Origin: Mucilaginibacter galii
Lineage (GTDB): Bacteria > Bacteroidota > Bacteroidia > Sphingobacteriales > Sphingobacteriaceae
Length of the DNA stretch: 64,000 nucleotides
Assembly: GCF_014635825.1 (NCBI RefSeq)
Contig: NZ_BMDO01000001.1
Span: 620,001-684,000 of the forward strand
Direction: 5' to 3'
Positions 23,761 to 32,045 of the stretch are shown here, piece by piece. Below the pieces are notes generated by a model. It saw only the letters and a list, made by a program, of their open reading frames with translations. It had not been told where the DNA came from and searched no databases. Every line of letters begins with the position of its first letter. The stretch's first letter is position 1. The translations under genes were made by a program, and so were the position numbers.

Positions 23761-24759
23761 ATGCAATTAAAAGGCTCCACCAAAATAGGCAATAAGTACC
23801 AAAACCCCATTCCAACAGACGAAGCCGGCTTCGACAAGATGCTGCCGATTATGTGGGAATACATGACCAACAAGGCCGAAAGCACACCGCTTAAACCGTT
23901 GGGTCCTTTTAATACCGATGCCACTATTTATCAAACCCCACCTCAAAGCGGTTTGCGCATTACCTGGATGGGGCATTCGGGCTTGTTAATTGAAATTGAT
24001 GGCAAGCGTTTTCTGACCGATCCGGTTTGGAGCAAGCGCTGTTCGTTCACTCAATATTTTGGACCAAAACGGTTTTTTCCGGCTCCCTTGCCTTTAAATG
24101 AGTTGCCCCAACTGGATGGCATCATTATTTCACACGACCATTACGACCATTTTGATGAGGCTACCATTCGTACCCTGGCACCTGAAAATATACCTTTTTA
24201 TACTTCGCTGGGTGTAGGGCAATACCTTAAAAAATGGGGCGTCAGGGCAGATCTCATTCATGAGATGGATTGGGGAGATACTGTTACAATAGGTGGTGAC
24301 CTAACCATTACCACCGCTCCTACCCGCCACTTTTCGGGCCGTGGAATCACCCATCGCAATGAAACCTTATGGAGTGCCTTTGTAATTAAAGGGCACACGC
24401 ATAATATCTTTTTCGGTGCCGATTCGGGCTGGTTCAATGGCTTTGCCGATATTGGAGAGGCTTATGGCCCTTTTGATTTAACCATGCTGGAAATTGGTGC
24501 TTACGGCAAAAACTGGCCCGATATCCACATGGGTCCGCTAAGCGCCGTTAACGCCCATTTAGCACTTAAAGGCAAACAAATGATGCCCATACACTGGGGT
24601 ACATTTAACCTGGCTTTGCATGCCTGGCACGAACCCGTTGATATTTTACTGGAATTAGCTGCTAAAGAAAACCTAACGCTTTTTGCGCCCGAGCCTGGGA
24701 TGCCTACGGAAGTGACGGGCGAGAGTTACAATTCGGAGTGGTGGGAGAAGTATAGATAA
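23761..24759 (+). CDS. MBL-fold metallo-hydrolase (UlaG/NAPE-PLD-like)
   Basis: 332 residues from the ATG at 23761. The frame can extend to a TTG at 23737 without added conservation. The metal-binding motif is HDHYDH (125-130) in IIISHDHYDHFDEATI. The ITWMGHSGLLIEIDGKRFLTDPVW strand pair (about 69-92) is diagnostic of the beta-lactamase_2 / NAPE-PLD-like group. Further metal-ligand candidates are APTRHFSGRG and the aspartate in FFGADSGWF, with a final histidine in MMPIHWGTF. The substrate could be a phosphodiester lipid or a lactone and is not determinable. The stop is followed after 1 bp by a CCTCCC element. Confidence 0.88.
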   Translation: MQLKGSTKIGNKYQNPIPTDEAGFDKMLPIMWEYMTNKAESTPLKPLGPFNTDATIYQTPPQSGLRITWMGHSGLLIEIDGKRFLTDPVWSKRCSFTQYFGPKRFFPAPLPLNELPQLDGIIISHDHYDHFDEATIRTLAPENIPFYTSLGVGQYLKKWGVRADLIHEMDWGDTVTIGGDLTITTAPTRHFSGRGITHRNETLWSAFVIKGHTHNIFFGADSGWFNGFADIGEAYGPFDLTMLEIGAYGKNWPDIHMGPLSAVNAHLALKGKQMMPIHWGTFNLALHAWHEPVDILLELAAKENLTLFAPEPGMPTEVTGESYNSEWWEKYR

Positions 24760-24760
24760 C

Positions 24761-24865
24761 AGCCCCACCCAACCCTCCCCGGGAGGGAGGGCTTTAAGAC
24801 GAATTGCTACTAAATTTTTTATAATGTTCCCTCCCTCCCGGGGAGGGTTAGGGAGGGGCTTTAAA
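24761..24865. repeat. CCTCCC element doublet between convergent MBL and poxB genes
   Basis: Units 24761-24796 and 24827-24865 in opposite orientation, spacer about 30 bp. Each has its AGCCCC end next to a stop codon: TAAC then AGCCCC for the MBL gene, and TAA then AGCCCC for poxB on the other strand. The palindromic cores could act as a two-way terminator, but no U tract follows. Confidence 0.85.
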
Positions 24866-26600
24866 TTACATCCTTTATATGCTTGTAATTTGATTTTATC
24901 GTATCCCAAACCTCACCCATCTGACCGTTAAGCATAAGTTTGCTCATGGCTACGGTCATGCCTTTTACCTGTTCAAATTCTATTTTAGGTGGCATGGCGA
25001 GGGCGTTAGGGTCAGTCATTACGTTTAAAAGCACCGGTCCATTAAACATTAGCGCTTCGCGCAGGGCTTGTTCTACCATTTCGGGGTCGCTAATAGTGAC
25101 ACCTTTAATGCCCATGGCTTGCGCCACCATGGCAAAATCGGGGTTGTGCATTTCGGTTTGCCAATCGGGCAGGCCGGCTACTTCCATTTCCAACTTCACC
25201 ATACCTAACGAGCGGTTATTGAACACTACAATCTTGATAGGCAGCTTATATTGGGCTATAGTTGCTAAATCACCTAACAACATAGAGATCCCACCATCGC
25301 CAGCCAAGGCAATTACCTGCCTATCGGGACAAGCCAGTGCGGCACCAATAGCATGCGGCATAGCGTTGGCCATAGAGCCATGGTTGAATGACCCTAACAT
25401 GCTCCGTTTACCGGTAGCCCTGATATAACGCGCGCCCCAAACACAGCACATACCGGTGTCAACCGTAAAAATGGCATCATGGGTGGCCAGTTTATCCAGC
25501 GTGGCGGCTACAAACTCAGGGTGGATCTGGTTTTTGGTACCATGATCGTCTACATAAGTTTGCAGGTTATCTTTCACTTTATCGTACAGTTCCAACTGCT
25601 TCTTTAAAAAGCTATCGTCAGTTTTTTGCGGGATGAGTGGTAGTAAAGCTTGCAGGGTATCTTCTATGGTTCCGCATAAACCCATATCTACCTTGGCACG
25701 CCGGCCAATGCGTTCGGGCTTGGTATCCACCTGAATGATCTTACAATCTTGCGGGATGAATTGCGTATATGGGAAATCGGTACCGAGCAAAACGATCAGG
25801 TCCGACTCATGCATACTGTGGTAGGCAGAAGGTAAGCCAAGTAAACCGGTCATGCCAATTTCGTTAGGGTTATCATACTGAATGCTCATTTTTCCGCGGA
25901 AAGAATAACCTACAGTAGCATGAAGGCGTTGGGCCAGTTCCACAACTTCATCATGTGCGTTGGAACAGCCTATTCCACAAAATATGGTGATCTTTTCGCT
26001 CTCGTTGAGCAAGGCCGCCATGTTTTGCAGGTCGCGGTCGGCAGGACGGATTATTGGGGTGGGCGCATAATTAATTACTGAAGTTGTAATTTCCTCGGCA
26101 TCCAGTTTAGTTACATCACCCGGCAAACCAATTACAGCAACACCTTTTTTGCTCAATGCACTTTGAATACCGGCCTGCAGCATTTTTGGCAACTGGGCAG
26201 CGGTGGTGGCAATTTGATTGTAATGACTGCAATCGTCAAACAGTTTAATGGTATTGGTTTCCTGGAAGTATTCTGAACCAAACTCTATAGTAGCACAGGT
26301 AGATGCAATGGCAATAACTGGGGCACCCGCGCGATGGGCATCATATAAACCGTTAATTAAATGTACATGGCCGGGGCCGCTGCTACCCGCACAACAAGCC
26401 AACCCCATCAGTTCTGCTTCGGCAGCTGCGGCGTAGGCACCGGCTTCCTCGTGACGCACATGTACCCATTGTATTTTGCCATCGGTGCGGCGCACGGCAT
26501 CGTTTACCTCGTTTAAACTATCGCCGGTAACGGCATATATTCTTTTAACACCGGCAGCTATCAGCATATCTACCAGTTGTTCTGCTACGTTTTTAGCCAT
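24861..26600 (-). CDS. poxB: ThDP-dependent pyruvate oxidase / quinone-type pyruvate dehydrogenase
   Basis: 579 residues from the ATG at 26600. The open frame extends to 26729, but MAKNVAEQLVDMLIAAGVKRIYAVTGDSLNEV is the normal PoxB N-terminus. The catalytic glutamate is E51 in VRHEEAGAYAAAAEAELMG. The FAD-region and central domain follow (PADRDLQNMAALLNESEKITIFCGIGCSNAH). The ThDP-binding motif is GDGGISMLLGDLATIAQYKLP with the closing VVFNN (about 430-460). The likely reaction is pyruvate to acetate and CO2 with electrons to the quinone pool at the membrane. The C-terminal IKSNYKHIKDVI may be a short membrane-association tail. An acetolactate-synthase-like enzyme is the main alternative. 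Confidence 0.9.
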   Translation of the reverse strand: MAKNVAEQLVDMLIAAGVKRIYAVTGDSLNEVNDAVRRTDGKIQWVHVRHEEAGAYAAAAEAELMGLACCAGSSGPGHVHLINGLYDAHRAGAPVIAIASTCATIEFGSEYFQETNTIKLFDDCSHYNQIATTAAQLPKMLQAGIQSALSKKGVAVIGLPGDVTKLDAEEITTSVINYAPTPIIRPADRDLQNMAALLNESEKITIFCGIGCSNAHDEVVELAQRLHATVGYSFRGKMSIQYDNPNEIGMTGLLGLPSAYHSMHESDLIVLLGTDFPYTQFIPQDCKIIQVDTKPERIGRRAKVDMGLCGTIEDTLQALLPLIPQKTDDSFLKKQLELYDKVKDNLQTYVDDHGTKNQIHPEFVAATLDKLATHDAIFTVDTGMCCVWGARYIRATGKRSMLGSFNHGSMANAMPHAIGAALACPDRQVIALAGDGGISMLLGDLATIAQYKLPIKIVVFNNRSLGMVKLEMEVAGLPDWQTEMHNPDFAMVAQAMGIKGVTISDPEMVEQALREALMFNGPVLLNVMTDPNALAMPPKIEFEQVKGMTVAMSKLMLNGQMGEVWDTIKSNYKHIKDVI

Positions 26601-26701
26601 GTTGCTCTTTGTTTTATTTGATAACCTTACAGACAGATGCCTGTTTTTATTTATTACAGAAAGCGCTATCTTTATTACAAATGAGTGAGGAAATTTAAGA
26701 A

Positions 26702-27157
26702 ATGAAAAAACATCAATTATCCCTGGCATTTAGCTTTATTACAGCAACCATTTGTTTTAGCCTTATCAGCAGTATTGTTAAAGCGCAGGTTATTAGAATT
26801 GACGAGCCCATTACAAAGCCTGTTGACAAAAAGTTAAGCAAAAAAGAAGCTGATACAGCTGTCTTTACTTCTGTTGAAGAATTACCTGAGTTTCCGGGTG
26901 GATATCAGAAGTTGTTACCTTTTATAAATAAAAACCTGAATAAATCTAAAACAGAAAAAACCGGAAGGATTATCATCACTTTTGTTGTAGAAAAAGATGG
27001 CAGCTTAAGCGATTTAAGGGCTATTGGCCGCATTTTTGACCAAGAGGCGGCCAACGAAGCCATTAGGGTGTTAAAATTATCGCCTAAATGGAATCCCGGA
27101 AAGCAAAATGGCAAGCCTGTAAGAGTGCAGTATACTGTTCCTATTGTTTTTAGTTAA
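26702..27157 (+). CDS. Secreted TonB C-terminal-domain protein (paralog 1)
   Basis: 151 residues with an N-terminal Sec signal or anchor (LSLAFSFITATICFSLISSIVKA). A TonB C-terminal domain follows at about residues 58-151: EELPEFPGGYQKLLPFINKNL, GRIIITFVVEKDGSLSDL, AIRVLKLSPKWNPGKQNGKPVRVQYTVPIVF. The length is short and no proline-rich spacer is present, so it is not a full TonB. Such proteins are common in Bacteroidota beside receptors or peptidases, but neither is adjacent here. It is divergent from poxB, with 101 bp between starts. The paralog follows after 20 bp. Confidence 0.82.
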   Translation: MKKHQLSLAFSFITATICFSLISSIVKAQVIRIDEPITKPVDKKLSKKEADTAVFTSVEELPEFPGGYQKLLPFINKNLNKSKTEKTGRIIITFVVEKDGSLSDLRAIGRIFDQEAANEAIRVLKLSPKWNPGKQNGKPVRVQYTVPIVFS

Positions 27158-27177
27158 GCCTAAGCCGGTAACAAGTA

Positions 27178-27705
27178 ATGCCATACTTTAGTGAGATAGA
27201 TTGGTCGAAGTCACTAATTATGGCAATAATCGTTCTTAGCGTGAATTGCCTGAGCTGTAAGCGTGTGCCAAATCAAAGTAATCCCGACAATGCTGCAACT
27301 AATCAACTTGTCAGGATAGACGAACCTGTTTGTACACCCTCAAGAAACAAGATCATCAAGGGAAACGTACATATTTCGGTTGATATACTTCCGGAATATC
27401 CAGGAGGATATGAAAAGTTTCTCAAGTATGTAAATGCTAACCTTATGTATCCAGCCGGAACTAAAGAAGTTGTTGACCGCGTTATCATAACTTTTGTAGT
27501 AAACCAAGATGGTAGCCTTTCGGACATAGAAGTTGCCGGACACCGGCAAAATTCTTTATTTGAAAACGAAGCTTTACGCGTTGTGAAAAAATCACCAAAA
27601 TGGGTATCCGGTAAAATTAAAGGCAAAGCAGTGAGAACACACTATACCGTACCTATCCTATTTCAGAAGCCGCAGGCTCTACCCAATTACCATCGCCCTG
27701 TATAA
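27178..27705 (+). CDS. TonB C-terminal-domain lipoprotein (paralog 2), overlaps ispG end
   Basis: 175 residues, related to the preceding gene: VRIDEPVCTP parallels VIRIDEPITKP, and DILPEYPGGYEKFLKYVNANL, RVIITFVVNQDGSLSDIEV and KSPKWVSGKIKGKAVRTHYTVPILF match its TonB domain. The segment MAIIVLSVNCLSC ends in a lipobox-like LSC, so a start at 27220 would make a short lipoprotein signal. The longer start at 27178 is also possible. The last 53 bp overlap the 3' end of ispG on the opposite strand, so the extra C-terminal residues KPQALPNYHRPV lie on antisense ispG DNA. Tandem duplication is the simplest origin. Confidence 0.78.
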   Translation: MPYFSEIDWSKSLIMAIIVLSVNCLSCKRVPNQSNPDNAATNQLVRIDEPVCTPSRNKIIKGNVHISVDILPEYPGGYEKFLKYVNANLMYPAGTKEVVDRVIITFVVNQDGSLSDIEVAGHRQNSLFENEALRVVKKSPKWVSGKIKGKAVRTHYTVPILFQKPQALPNYHRPV

Positions 27706-29845
27706 TCCCAATCAGTTCATTAAGTGCGTTTACGGCATTCACGTTCTTTTTCACTACTTCTTTACCGCGATACAAAGTAATTTTTCCGGGACCTGAGCCT
27801 ACATAACCGTAATCGGCATCGGCCATTTCGCCTGGACCATTTACGATGCAACCCATAATGCCAATTTTCAGCCCTTTTAAATGACTGGTACGGCTACGGA
27901 TCATCTGCGTAGTTTCCTGCAAATCGAACAGCGTACGACCGCAGCTTGGGCAGCTAATGTACTCTGTTTTAGAGATACGCGAGCGCGTAGCTTGTAAAAC
28001 ACCAAAGGCAGTAGAAGTAATTACTGCTGGCGGCATATGCGGAGCATCTATCCATACCCCATCGCCAAAACCATCCACAAGCAACGCGCCCATATCTGTA
28101 GCGGCATAAAGCTGGAGTTGGGTGGCCGGAGGTGTGTGTTCGGTAGCCGGTATTAAAATTTCTGAATTGTTGGCACTCACTATAGATGGTGAACTTTCGC
28201 TTACCTTAATTGTACTTCCCTCAATACCTGGAGCATCTTCACTCCTCTTCACACCTGTAGCTTCTACTCCTCCAAAATCGTAACTGCGTTTTATAATTAC
28301 GGGTGTGGTGATATTCGCCTTATTAAGTTCAAAGAAGAAGGTGCGCTGCTCGGCCATGCCATGTAAAGCGCTGGTTTCTAAAACAAATACTAAGCCTTTA
28401 TCGTCATGAGCTAATTTGATGAATTGGACAGCATCAAAGTCAGCCAATGTTACGTTCACTAAGTTTAAGGGCGATGTACGGTCCTCAGCAGCTAAATATT
28501 CGGCCAGGTTAAATACCGGATGGCAATTCTTTTTGTTAGCTAAAGTTGACCACGTAGCATAATTATACAACTGCTTTAAGTTACCCGGAAAGGTAAACGA
28601 TGGCAGGTTGCTACCCAGGTATACAAAATCTACCGACTGATCGGCCATGTTATATTTATCTAAGATGGGCGAATATAGGTAACCGGCATCGTTCAAAATA
28701 GATGGATCTTTAAGATTACGGTTGCTCAAATCCAACACCACCCGCGGCACCATGTGCCCACCTATAAAAGCGTTGGCTTCGTCGGTTAGGCGTTTTTGGT
28801 ATTCGTAGGGAGAATGTTGAGGTGCGGAGTTCGAGGTGCGGGGTGCGGAGGCCTCTTCGCTCCTAAAACTTGTAGCTTCCTCAATCTTAATACCGGCAGC
28901 TTCCCCGCTCCTCTTAGTACCTCGCTCCGAATACCTGTTCACCAATGCAATAGCCACCGGTGCTTCGGCTTCGGGTTCTTCGGTTAAAGATACACGGACG
29001 GTATCGCCCAGGCCGTCTTCGAGCAAAGTACCAATACCCACGGCCGATTTAATACGACCGTCTTCTCCATCGCCGGCTTCGGTTACGCCCAGGTGCAGCG
29101 GGTAGTTCATGCCTTCGGCTACCATGGTTTGTACCAGTAAGCGGTAGGCCTGCACCATTACCTGCGGGTTGCTGCTCTTCATGCTGATGCATAAATTATC
29201 ATAGTTCAGCGCCTCACACATGCGAATGAATTCCATGGCCGACTCTACCATACCCTGCGGGGTATCGCCGTAACGGCTCATAATACGGTCGCTCAACGAA
29301 CCGTGATTGGTACCTATACGCATGGCGGTACCATATTCTTTACAAATATTTACCAGCGGGGTAAACTTAGAAAAAATGCGGTCCAATTCGCCCTGGTATT
29401 CAAGGTCGGTATAGTCTATTTCGTCAAATTTCTTTTTATCAGCATAGTTACCGGGGTTAACGCGCACTTTTTCTACAATGCGGGCCGCTACTTCGGCCGC
29501 GTTAGGGGTAAAGTGAATATCGGCCACCAGGGGTACTGTGTAACCACGGGCACGCAACTGCTTTTTTATCTCGGCTAAATTGTTGGCTTCTTTAATGCTG
29601 GGCGCGGTAATACGCACATACTCGCAGCCTGCATTCACCATGCGGATGGTTTGCTCTACCGTACCCAGGGTATCCATGGTATCGGTAGTGGTCATGCTTT
29701 GAATGCGGATGGGATTATGGCCGCCCATAGGCACATCGCCAATGGTGACTTCGCGGGTTACAAAACGCGAGTACTCGGTTAACGAATTACAATAACTTCC
29801 GGGCAGGGCCTTAATGGCTTCAGCATTCATCATATGGAGTAGCAT
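27653..29845 (-). CDS. ispG: 4-hydroxy-3-methylbut-2-en-1-yl diphosphate synthase, long form with inserts
   Basis: MEP-pathway iron-sulfur enzyme converting MEcPP to HMBPP. The N-terminal TIM barrel shows VTIGDVPMGGHNPIRIQSMTTTDT, VADIHFTPNAA, RVNPGNYADK and MRIGTNHGSLSDRIMSRYG. The C-terminal domain carries the 4Fe-4S ligands in SCPSCGRTLFDLQE and GCIVNGPGEMADADYGYVG. The central extra domain of the Bacteroidota/plant-type long form is present (VPRVVLDLSNRN onward). The length of 730 exceeds the about 600-670 I expect for this form, partly because two low-complexity stretches are translated from dispersed repeat DNA (28812-28930 and 28195-28270). The start could be 29845 or the Met pair at 29833/29830. 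Confidence 0.94.
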   Translation of the reverse strand: MLLHMMNAEAIKALPGSYCNSLTEYSRFVTREVTIGDVPMGGHNPIRIQSMTTTDTMDTLGTVEQTIRMVNAGCEYVRITAPSIKEANNLAEIKKQLRARGYTVPLVADIHFTPNAAEVAARIVEKVRVNPGNYADKKKFDEIDYTDLEYQGELDRIFSKFTPLVNICKEYGTAMRIGTNHGSLSDRIMSRYGDTPQGMVESAMEFIRMCEALNYDNLCISMKSSNPQVMVQAYRLLVQTMVAEGMNYPLHLGVTEAGDGEDGRIKSAVGIGTLLEDGLGDTVRVSLTEEPEAEAPVAIALVNRYSERGTKRSGEAAGIKIEEATSFRSEEASAPRTSNSAPQHSPYEYQKRLTDEANAFIGGHMVPRVVLDLSNRNLKDPSILNDAGYLYSPILDKYNMADQSVDFVYLGSNLPSFTFPGNLKQLYNYATWSTLANKKNCHPVFNLAEYLAAEDRTSPLNLVNVTLADFDAVQFIKLAHDDKGLVFVLETSALHGMAEQRTFFFELNKANITTPVIIKRSYDFGGVEATGVKRSEDAPGIEGSTIKVSESSPSIVSANNSEILIPATEHTPPATQLQLYAATDMGALLVDGFGDGVWIDAPHMPPAVITSTAFGVLQATRSRISKTEYISCPSCGRTLFDLQETTQMIRSRTSHLKGLKIGIMGCIVNGPGEMADADYGYVGSGPGKITLYRGKEVVKKNVNAVNALNELIGIIQGDGNWVEPAASEIG
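28195..28270 (-). repeat. In-frame repeat insertion 2 inside ispG (family E)
   Basis: Encodes GVEATGVKRSEDAPGIEGSTIKVSE-type sequence. The core GVKRSEDAPGI parallels GTKRSGEAAGI of insertion 1, and the DNA shares AAGAGGAG(C/T)G..GA.GCT.C.GGTATT. The stretch lies outside the conserved IspG blocks, between IIKRSYDFGG and YAATDMGALLVDGFGDG. Confidence 0.7.
28812..28930 (-). repeat. In-frame repeat insertion 1 inside ispG (family E)
   Basis: Encodes about 40 low-complexity residues (RGTKRSGEAAGIKIEEATSF through SAPRTSNSAPQ) between VAIALVNRYSE and YEYQKRLTDEANAF. The plus strand has tandem GAGGTGCGG-type repeats (GAGGTGCGGAGTTCGAGGTG, CGGGGTGCGGAG). The same GCACCTC/GCTCCCCG vocabulary occurs upstream of the DUF58 gene at 33045-33138. 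Confidence 0.75.
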
Positions 29846-29908
29846 GACTTATTTACAAAAGCAAAGTTAAGGATTATTAACCTAAGCTTGTTTCAAGGTA
29901 ATGTTAAT

Positions 29909-30460
29909 TTATAAGGGGTTTAAACCGCCGGATAATTGAGTTACGATAAGTTCAATGCGTTGCTCTACTGTAGTATCGCCCCTGATCTGGAGTACAGGGC
30001 ATTTAATTTTATTCAGCCAATCTACATGTACCTGCCGGGTACGGCCGCTTATGGCGTTGGTGTCATAGGCAACAGCCCAGTCTATAAATTTCTGATAAGC
30101 TTTGGCTCTCTCCGCATCATTATAAATCACTTCTCCATAGCGTTCAAATTCACGGTCTTTTAATCTTTGCAACCTTATTTCGGGAGGGAGATAAAGAAAC
30201 ACCACGAGGTCGAAAGCAGAAAGCCATTCATCACCCCAACTTACCAGCGATCCGCCGATGATATAATCATTATGTGGTTCAACTGCGTTTTTAAGCATAG
30301 TAATACGCTCATCCCTGTCACGCTTTACGGTAAACGGAGGATTAGTTTGCTCCCAAAAGTAATAGTCGCTATCGAAATATGGAAAATGGAGCCGCGCTGC
30401 TAATGCCTTACCTAGCGTGGTAGAACCGGCGCAAGATGCACCCATGATGAGTATCTTCAT
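29909..30460 (-). CDS. P-loop kinase-like protein with variant Walker A
   Basis: 183-residue nucleoside-kinase-like P-loop protein. The N-terminal ILIMGASCAGSTTLGKAL has the Walker A spacing, but Ser13 stands where the usual Lys is expected (GxxxxGST). The following FPYFDSDYYFWE, LVVFLYLPPEIRLQRLKDRE (lid-type arginines) and FIDWAVAYD resemble adenylate-kinase / shikimate-kinase-like AAA proteins and FlaR-type topology modulation proteins. The substrate is unknown. The single gene is 44 bp from the RDD gene and probably in the same minus-strand run. The Lys-to-Ser change might reduce ATPase activity, or may be typical of this subfamily. Confidence 0.75.
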   Translation of the reverse strand: MKILIMGASCAGSTTLGKALAARLHFPYFDSDYYFWEQTNPPFTVKRDRDERITMLKNAVEPHNDYIIGGSLVSWGDEWLSAFDLVVFLYLPPEIRLQRLKDREFERYGEVIYNDAERAKAYQKFIDWAVAYDTNAISGRTRQVHVDWLNKIKCPVLQIRGDTTVEQRIELIVTQLSGGLNPL

Positions 30461-30504
30461 AAGGTGTTGCCCAAATAGTTTATTTCCGCTACGGTTTACG
30501 TTAC

Positions 30505-31158
30505 TTAATAGGTACCATTATCTTCCTCTTCTGCTATAAGACCTGCATCCTTACTCACTACGTACGTTTTAGCCAAAGCATCGTGAAAAGATTGCCTGTA
30601 CTTGCTAAAGATAACGCTGATGAAACCTAAAAAGAATATATTGAATGATAGCACTTTGCACACGCTCCTGATAATTGCTTTTCCAAATGAGATCGGCTTT
30701 CCTTCGGCATCTACCACAATTAACTTAAACAGGTATTGGCCAAGCGTACCTTTTAAAGGAGATAGGTAAAACAGGAAATGGTAAAGAAAGAATACAGCAC
30801 TGAAAACAACTTGTAATACTTCCCGCTGCCGCATATTATCAATATCTAAATTGGCCATGCGGAAAGGCAGGTACTGGTCAAAGTTATAGCAGCCCACTAC
30901 AACTATGATTACCATAAGTAGATAATCGATAATAAAAGCCAGTAAACGCTGCCAAAATGTGGCTAAATTAGCTTCGGTTGGAAAGTAATAGCCTTCGTAT
31001 TGAAAATATTCTGCAAAATCGAGAATATTACTGGCCTTTTCCCACTGGCTAAAGTTGGTGCGTACCAAATCATCAGGTTCGAGGCGACCATCGGTCAACT
31101 CTTCAAAAGTGAACGGACCTTTTTCTACTTCACCGTCTTTTACAAAAAACTCATCCAT
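30505..31158 (-). CDS. GYF_2-RDD family membrane protein
   Basis: 217 residues. Residues about 1-50 form a GYF_2-type domain (FFVKDGEVEKGPFTFEELTDGRLEPDDLVRTNFSQWEKA), thought to mediate peptide or protein contacts. An RDD domain with three to four membrane helices follows from about residue 67: FWQRLLAFIIDYLLMVIIVVVGCY, REVLQVVFSAVFFLYHFLFYLSPLKGTLGQYLFKLIVVD, VLSFNIFFLGFISVIFSKYRQSFHDALAKTYVV. RDD proteins are membrane proteins of mostly unknown role; some are ion transporters. The neighbouring DUF4159 gene upstream suggests a shared operon, but no functional link is known. Confidence 0.88.
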   Translation of the reverse strand: MDEFFVKDGEVEKGPFTFEELTDGRLEPDDLVRTNFSQWEKASNILDFAEYFQYEGYYFPTEANLATFWQRLLAFIIDYLLMVIIVVVGCYNFDQYLPFRMANLDIDNMRQREVLQVVFSAVFFLYHFLFYLSPLKGTLGQYLFKLIVVDAEGKPISFGKAIIRSVCKVLSFNIFFLGFISVIFSKYRQSFHDALAKTYVVSKDAGLIAEEEDNGTY

Positions 31159-31222
31159 GTATATTATACTGACCTAAGCAGCGGGGCAAAAGTAGCTGTT
31201 TTAAATTGAATAACGCTGCCCG

Positions 31223-31849
31223 CTACGAACTCATGGCATACACCACAATATTTACGCCGAATTTGGTATTATCTTCGGCCAAAAAGCGTTTGTTTCTAAA
31301 ATCGTAATCCCATTCGCAGCCGTAATCTTTGTTGCTATATAAAACAGCAATGCGCCCATTAATGGTAATGGCTTTCAGGTAATCGTGCACCAGGTCGTCG
31401 CCCCAGCCATTGAGTTCGAAGGCGGTATTGGGTGGCCCTTTTTCAAAAGTGAAAAAGGAACGGTATAGTTCATGATTGTTAGGGATCTTCTTCAACGCCT
31501 GCGGCCCGAAGAGCATAGCCATTTGTGCTTCGAAACTTTTGGCAAACAAGCCATCGATATCGTGGTTGCAGTCGTCTACAAATACAAACCCACCGTTTTG
31601 CACATATTTCTTGAAATTGGCCCGTTCCTGCGTATCAAATTGTACCAGTTTGTGGCCGCTCATATAACTAAATGGCGAGTTAAATATATCAGGACTGCTT
31701 AAAGCCACTACTTTCTCCTTTGTATCGATAGGAATAGTTGTATATTCCAGCAAAGAATTTAAAATATTGGATGGCATACGCTGATCGGTGTCCCAATCGC
31801 CCGAGTGGTAGCTAAAACGTGTAAATGTAAACTTAGAATTTAAAGACAT
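31223..31849 (-). CDS. DUF4159 domain protein
   Basis: 208 residues matching the DUF4159 pattern: FTFTRFSYHSGDWDTDQRMPSNILNSLLEYT at the N-terminus, SSPDIFNSPFSYMSGHKLVQF, FKKYVQNGGFVFVDDCNHDIDGLFAKSFEAQMAMLFG, and a C-terminal WDYDFRNKRFLAEDNTKFGVNIVVYAM. The fold resembles a class I glutamine amidotransferase-like domain, as far as can be judged. From family knowledge, DUF4159 genes often lie next to MoxR-DUF58-BatA-type operons, and here the gene is divergent from moxR by 196 bp. No signal peptide is seen in this form. The function is unknown. Confidence 0.88.
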   Translation of the reverse strand: MSLNSKFTFTRFSYHSGDWDTDQRMPSNILNSLLEYTTIPIDTKEKVVALSSPDIFNSPFSYMSGHKLVQFDTQERANFKKYVQNGGFVFVDDCNHDIDGLFAKSFEAQMAMLFGPQALKKIPNNHELYRSFFTFEKGPPNTAFELNGWGDDLVHDYLKAITINGRIAVLYSNKDYGCEWDYDFRNKRFLAEDNTKFGVNIVVYAMSS

Positions 31850-31996
31850 TCGGGTTAAAAAATTAAAAGTAGTATAAAATTTATTGAGGATGACAGAATT
31901 TAACCGCCGTCTTTGTAATTTTTTAAATACTTAATTCAATTTTTTGCAAAATGTTACGGCATTTAAATCAAATCACAATATCTTGTGATGCGAAAC

Positions 31997-32032
31997 AGCC
32001 CTCCCAAACCCTCCCCGGGAGGGAGGGCTTTA
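31997..32032. repeat. CCTCCC element, single unit upstream of moxR
   Basis: AGCCCTCCCAAACCCTCCCC then GGGAGGGAGGGCTTT. Here the AGCCC end faces away from moxR, unlike other copies, so it does not supply the moxR RBS. It is about 150 bp from the DUF4159 start. Confidence 0.8.
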
Positions 32033-32045
32033 AAAGGGCTTAACT

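Noticed and set aside
26601..26729. N-terminal extension of poxB
   Set aside because: It overlaps the divergent TonB-domain gene and adds 43 residues absent from the PoxB family. MAKNVAEQL at 26600 is the usual start.
29900..31160. A defence island around the P-loop protein and RDD gene
   Set aside because: No nuclease, helicase, toxin or restriction gene is nearby. The surroundings are metabolic and envelope genes.
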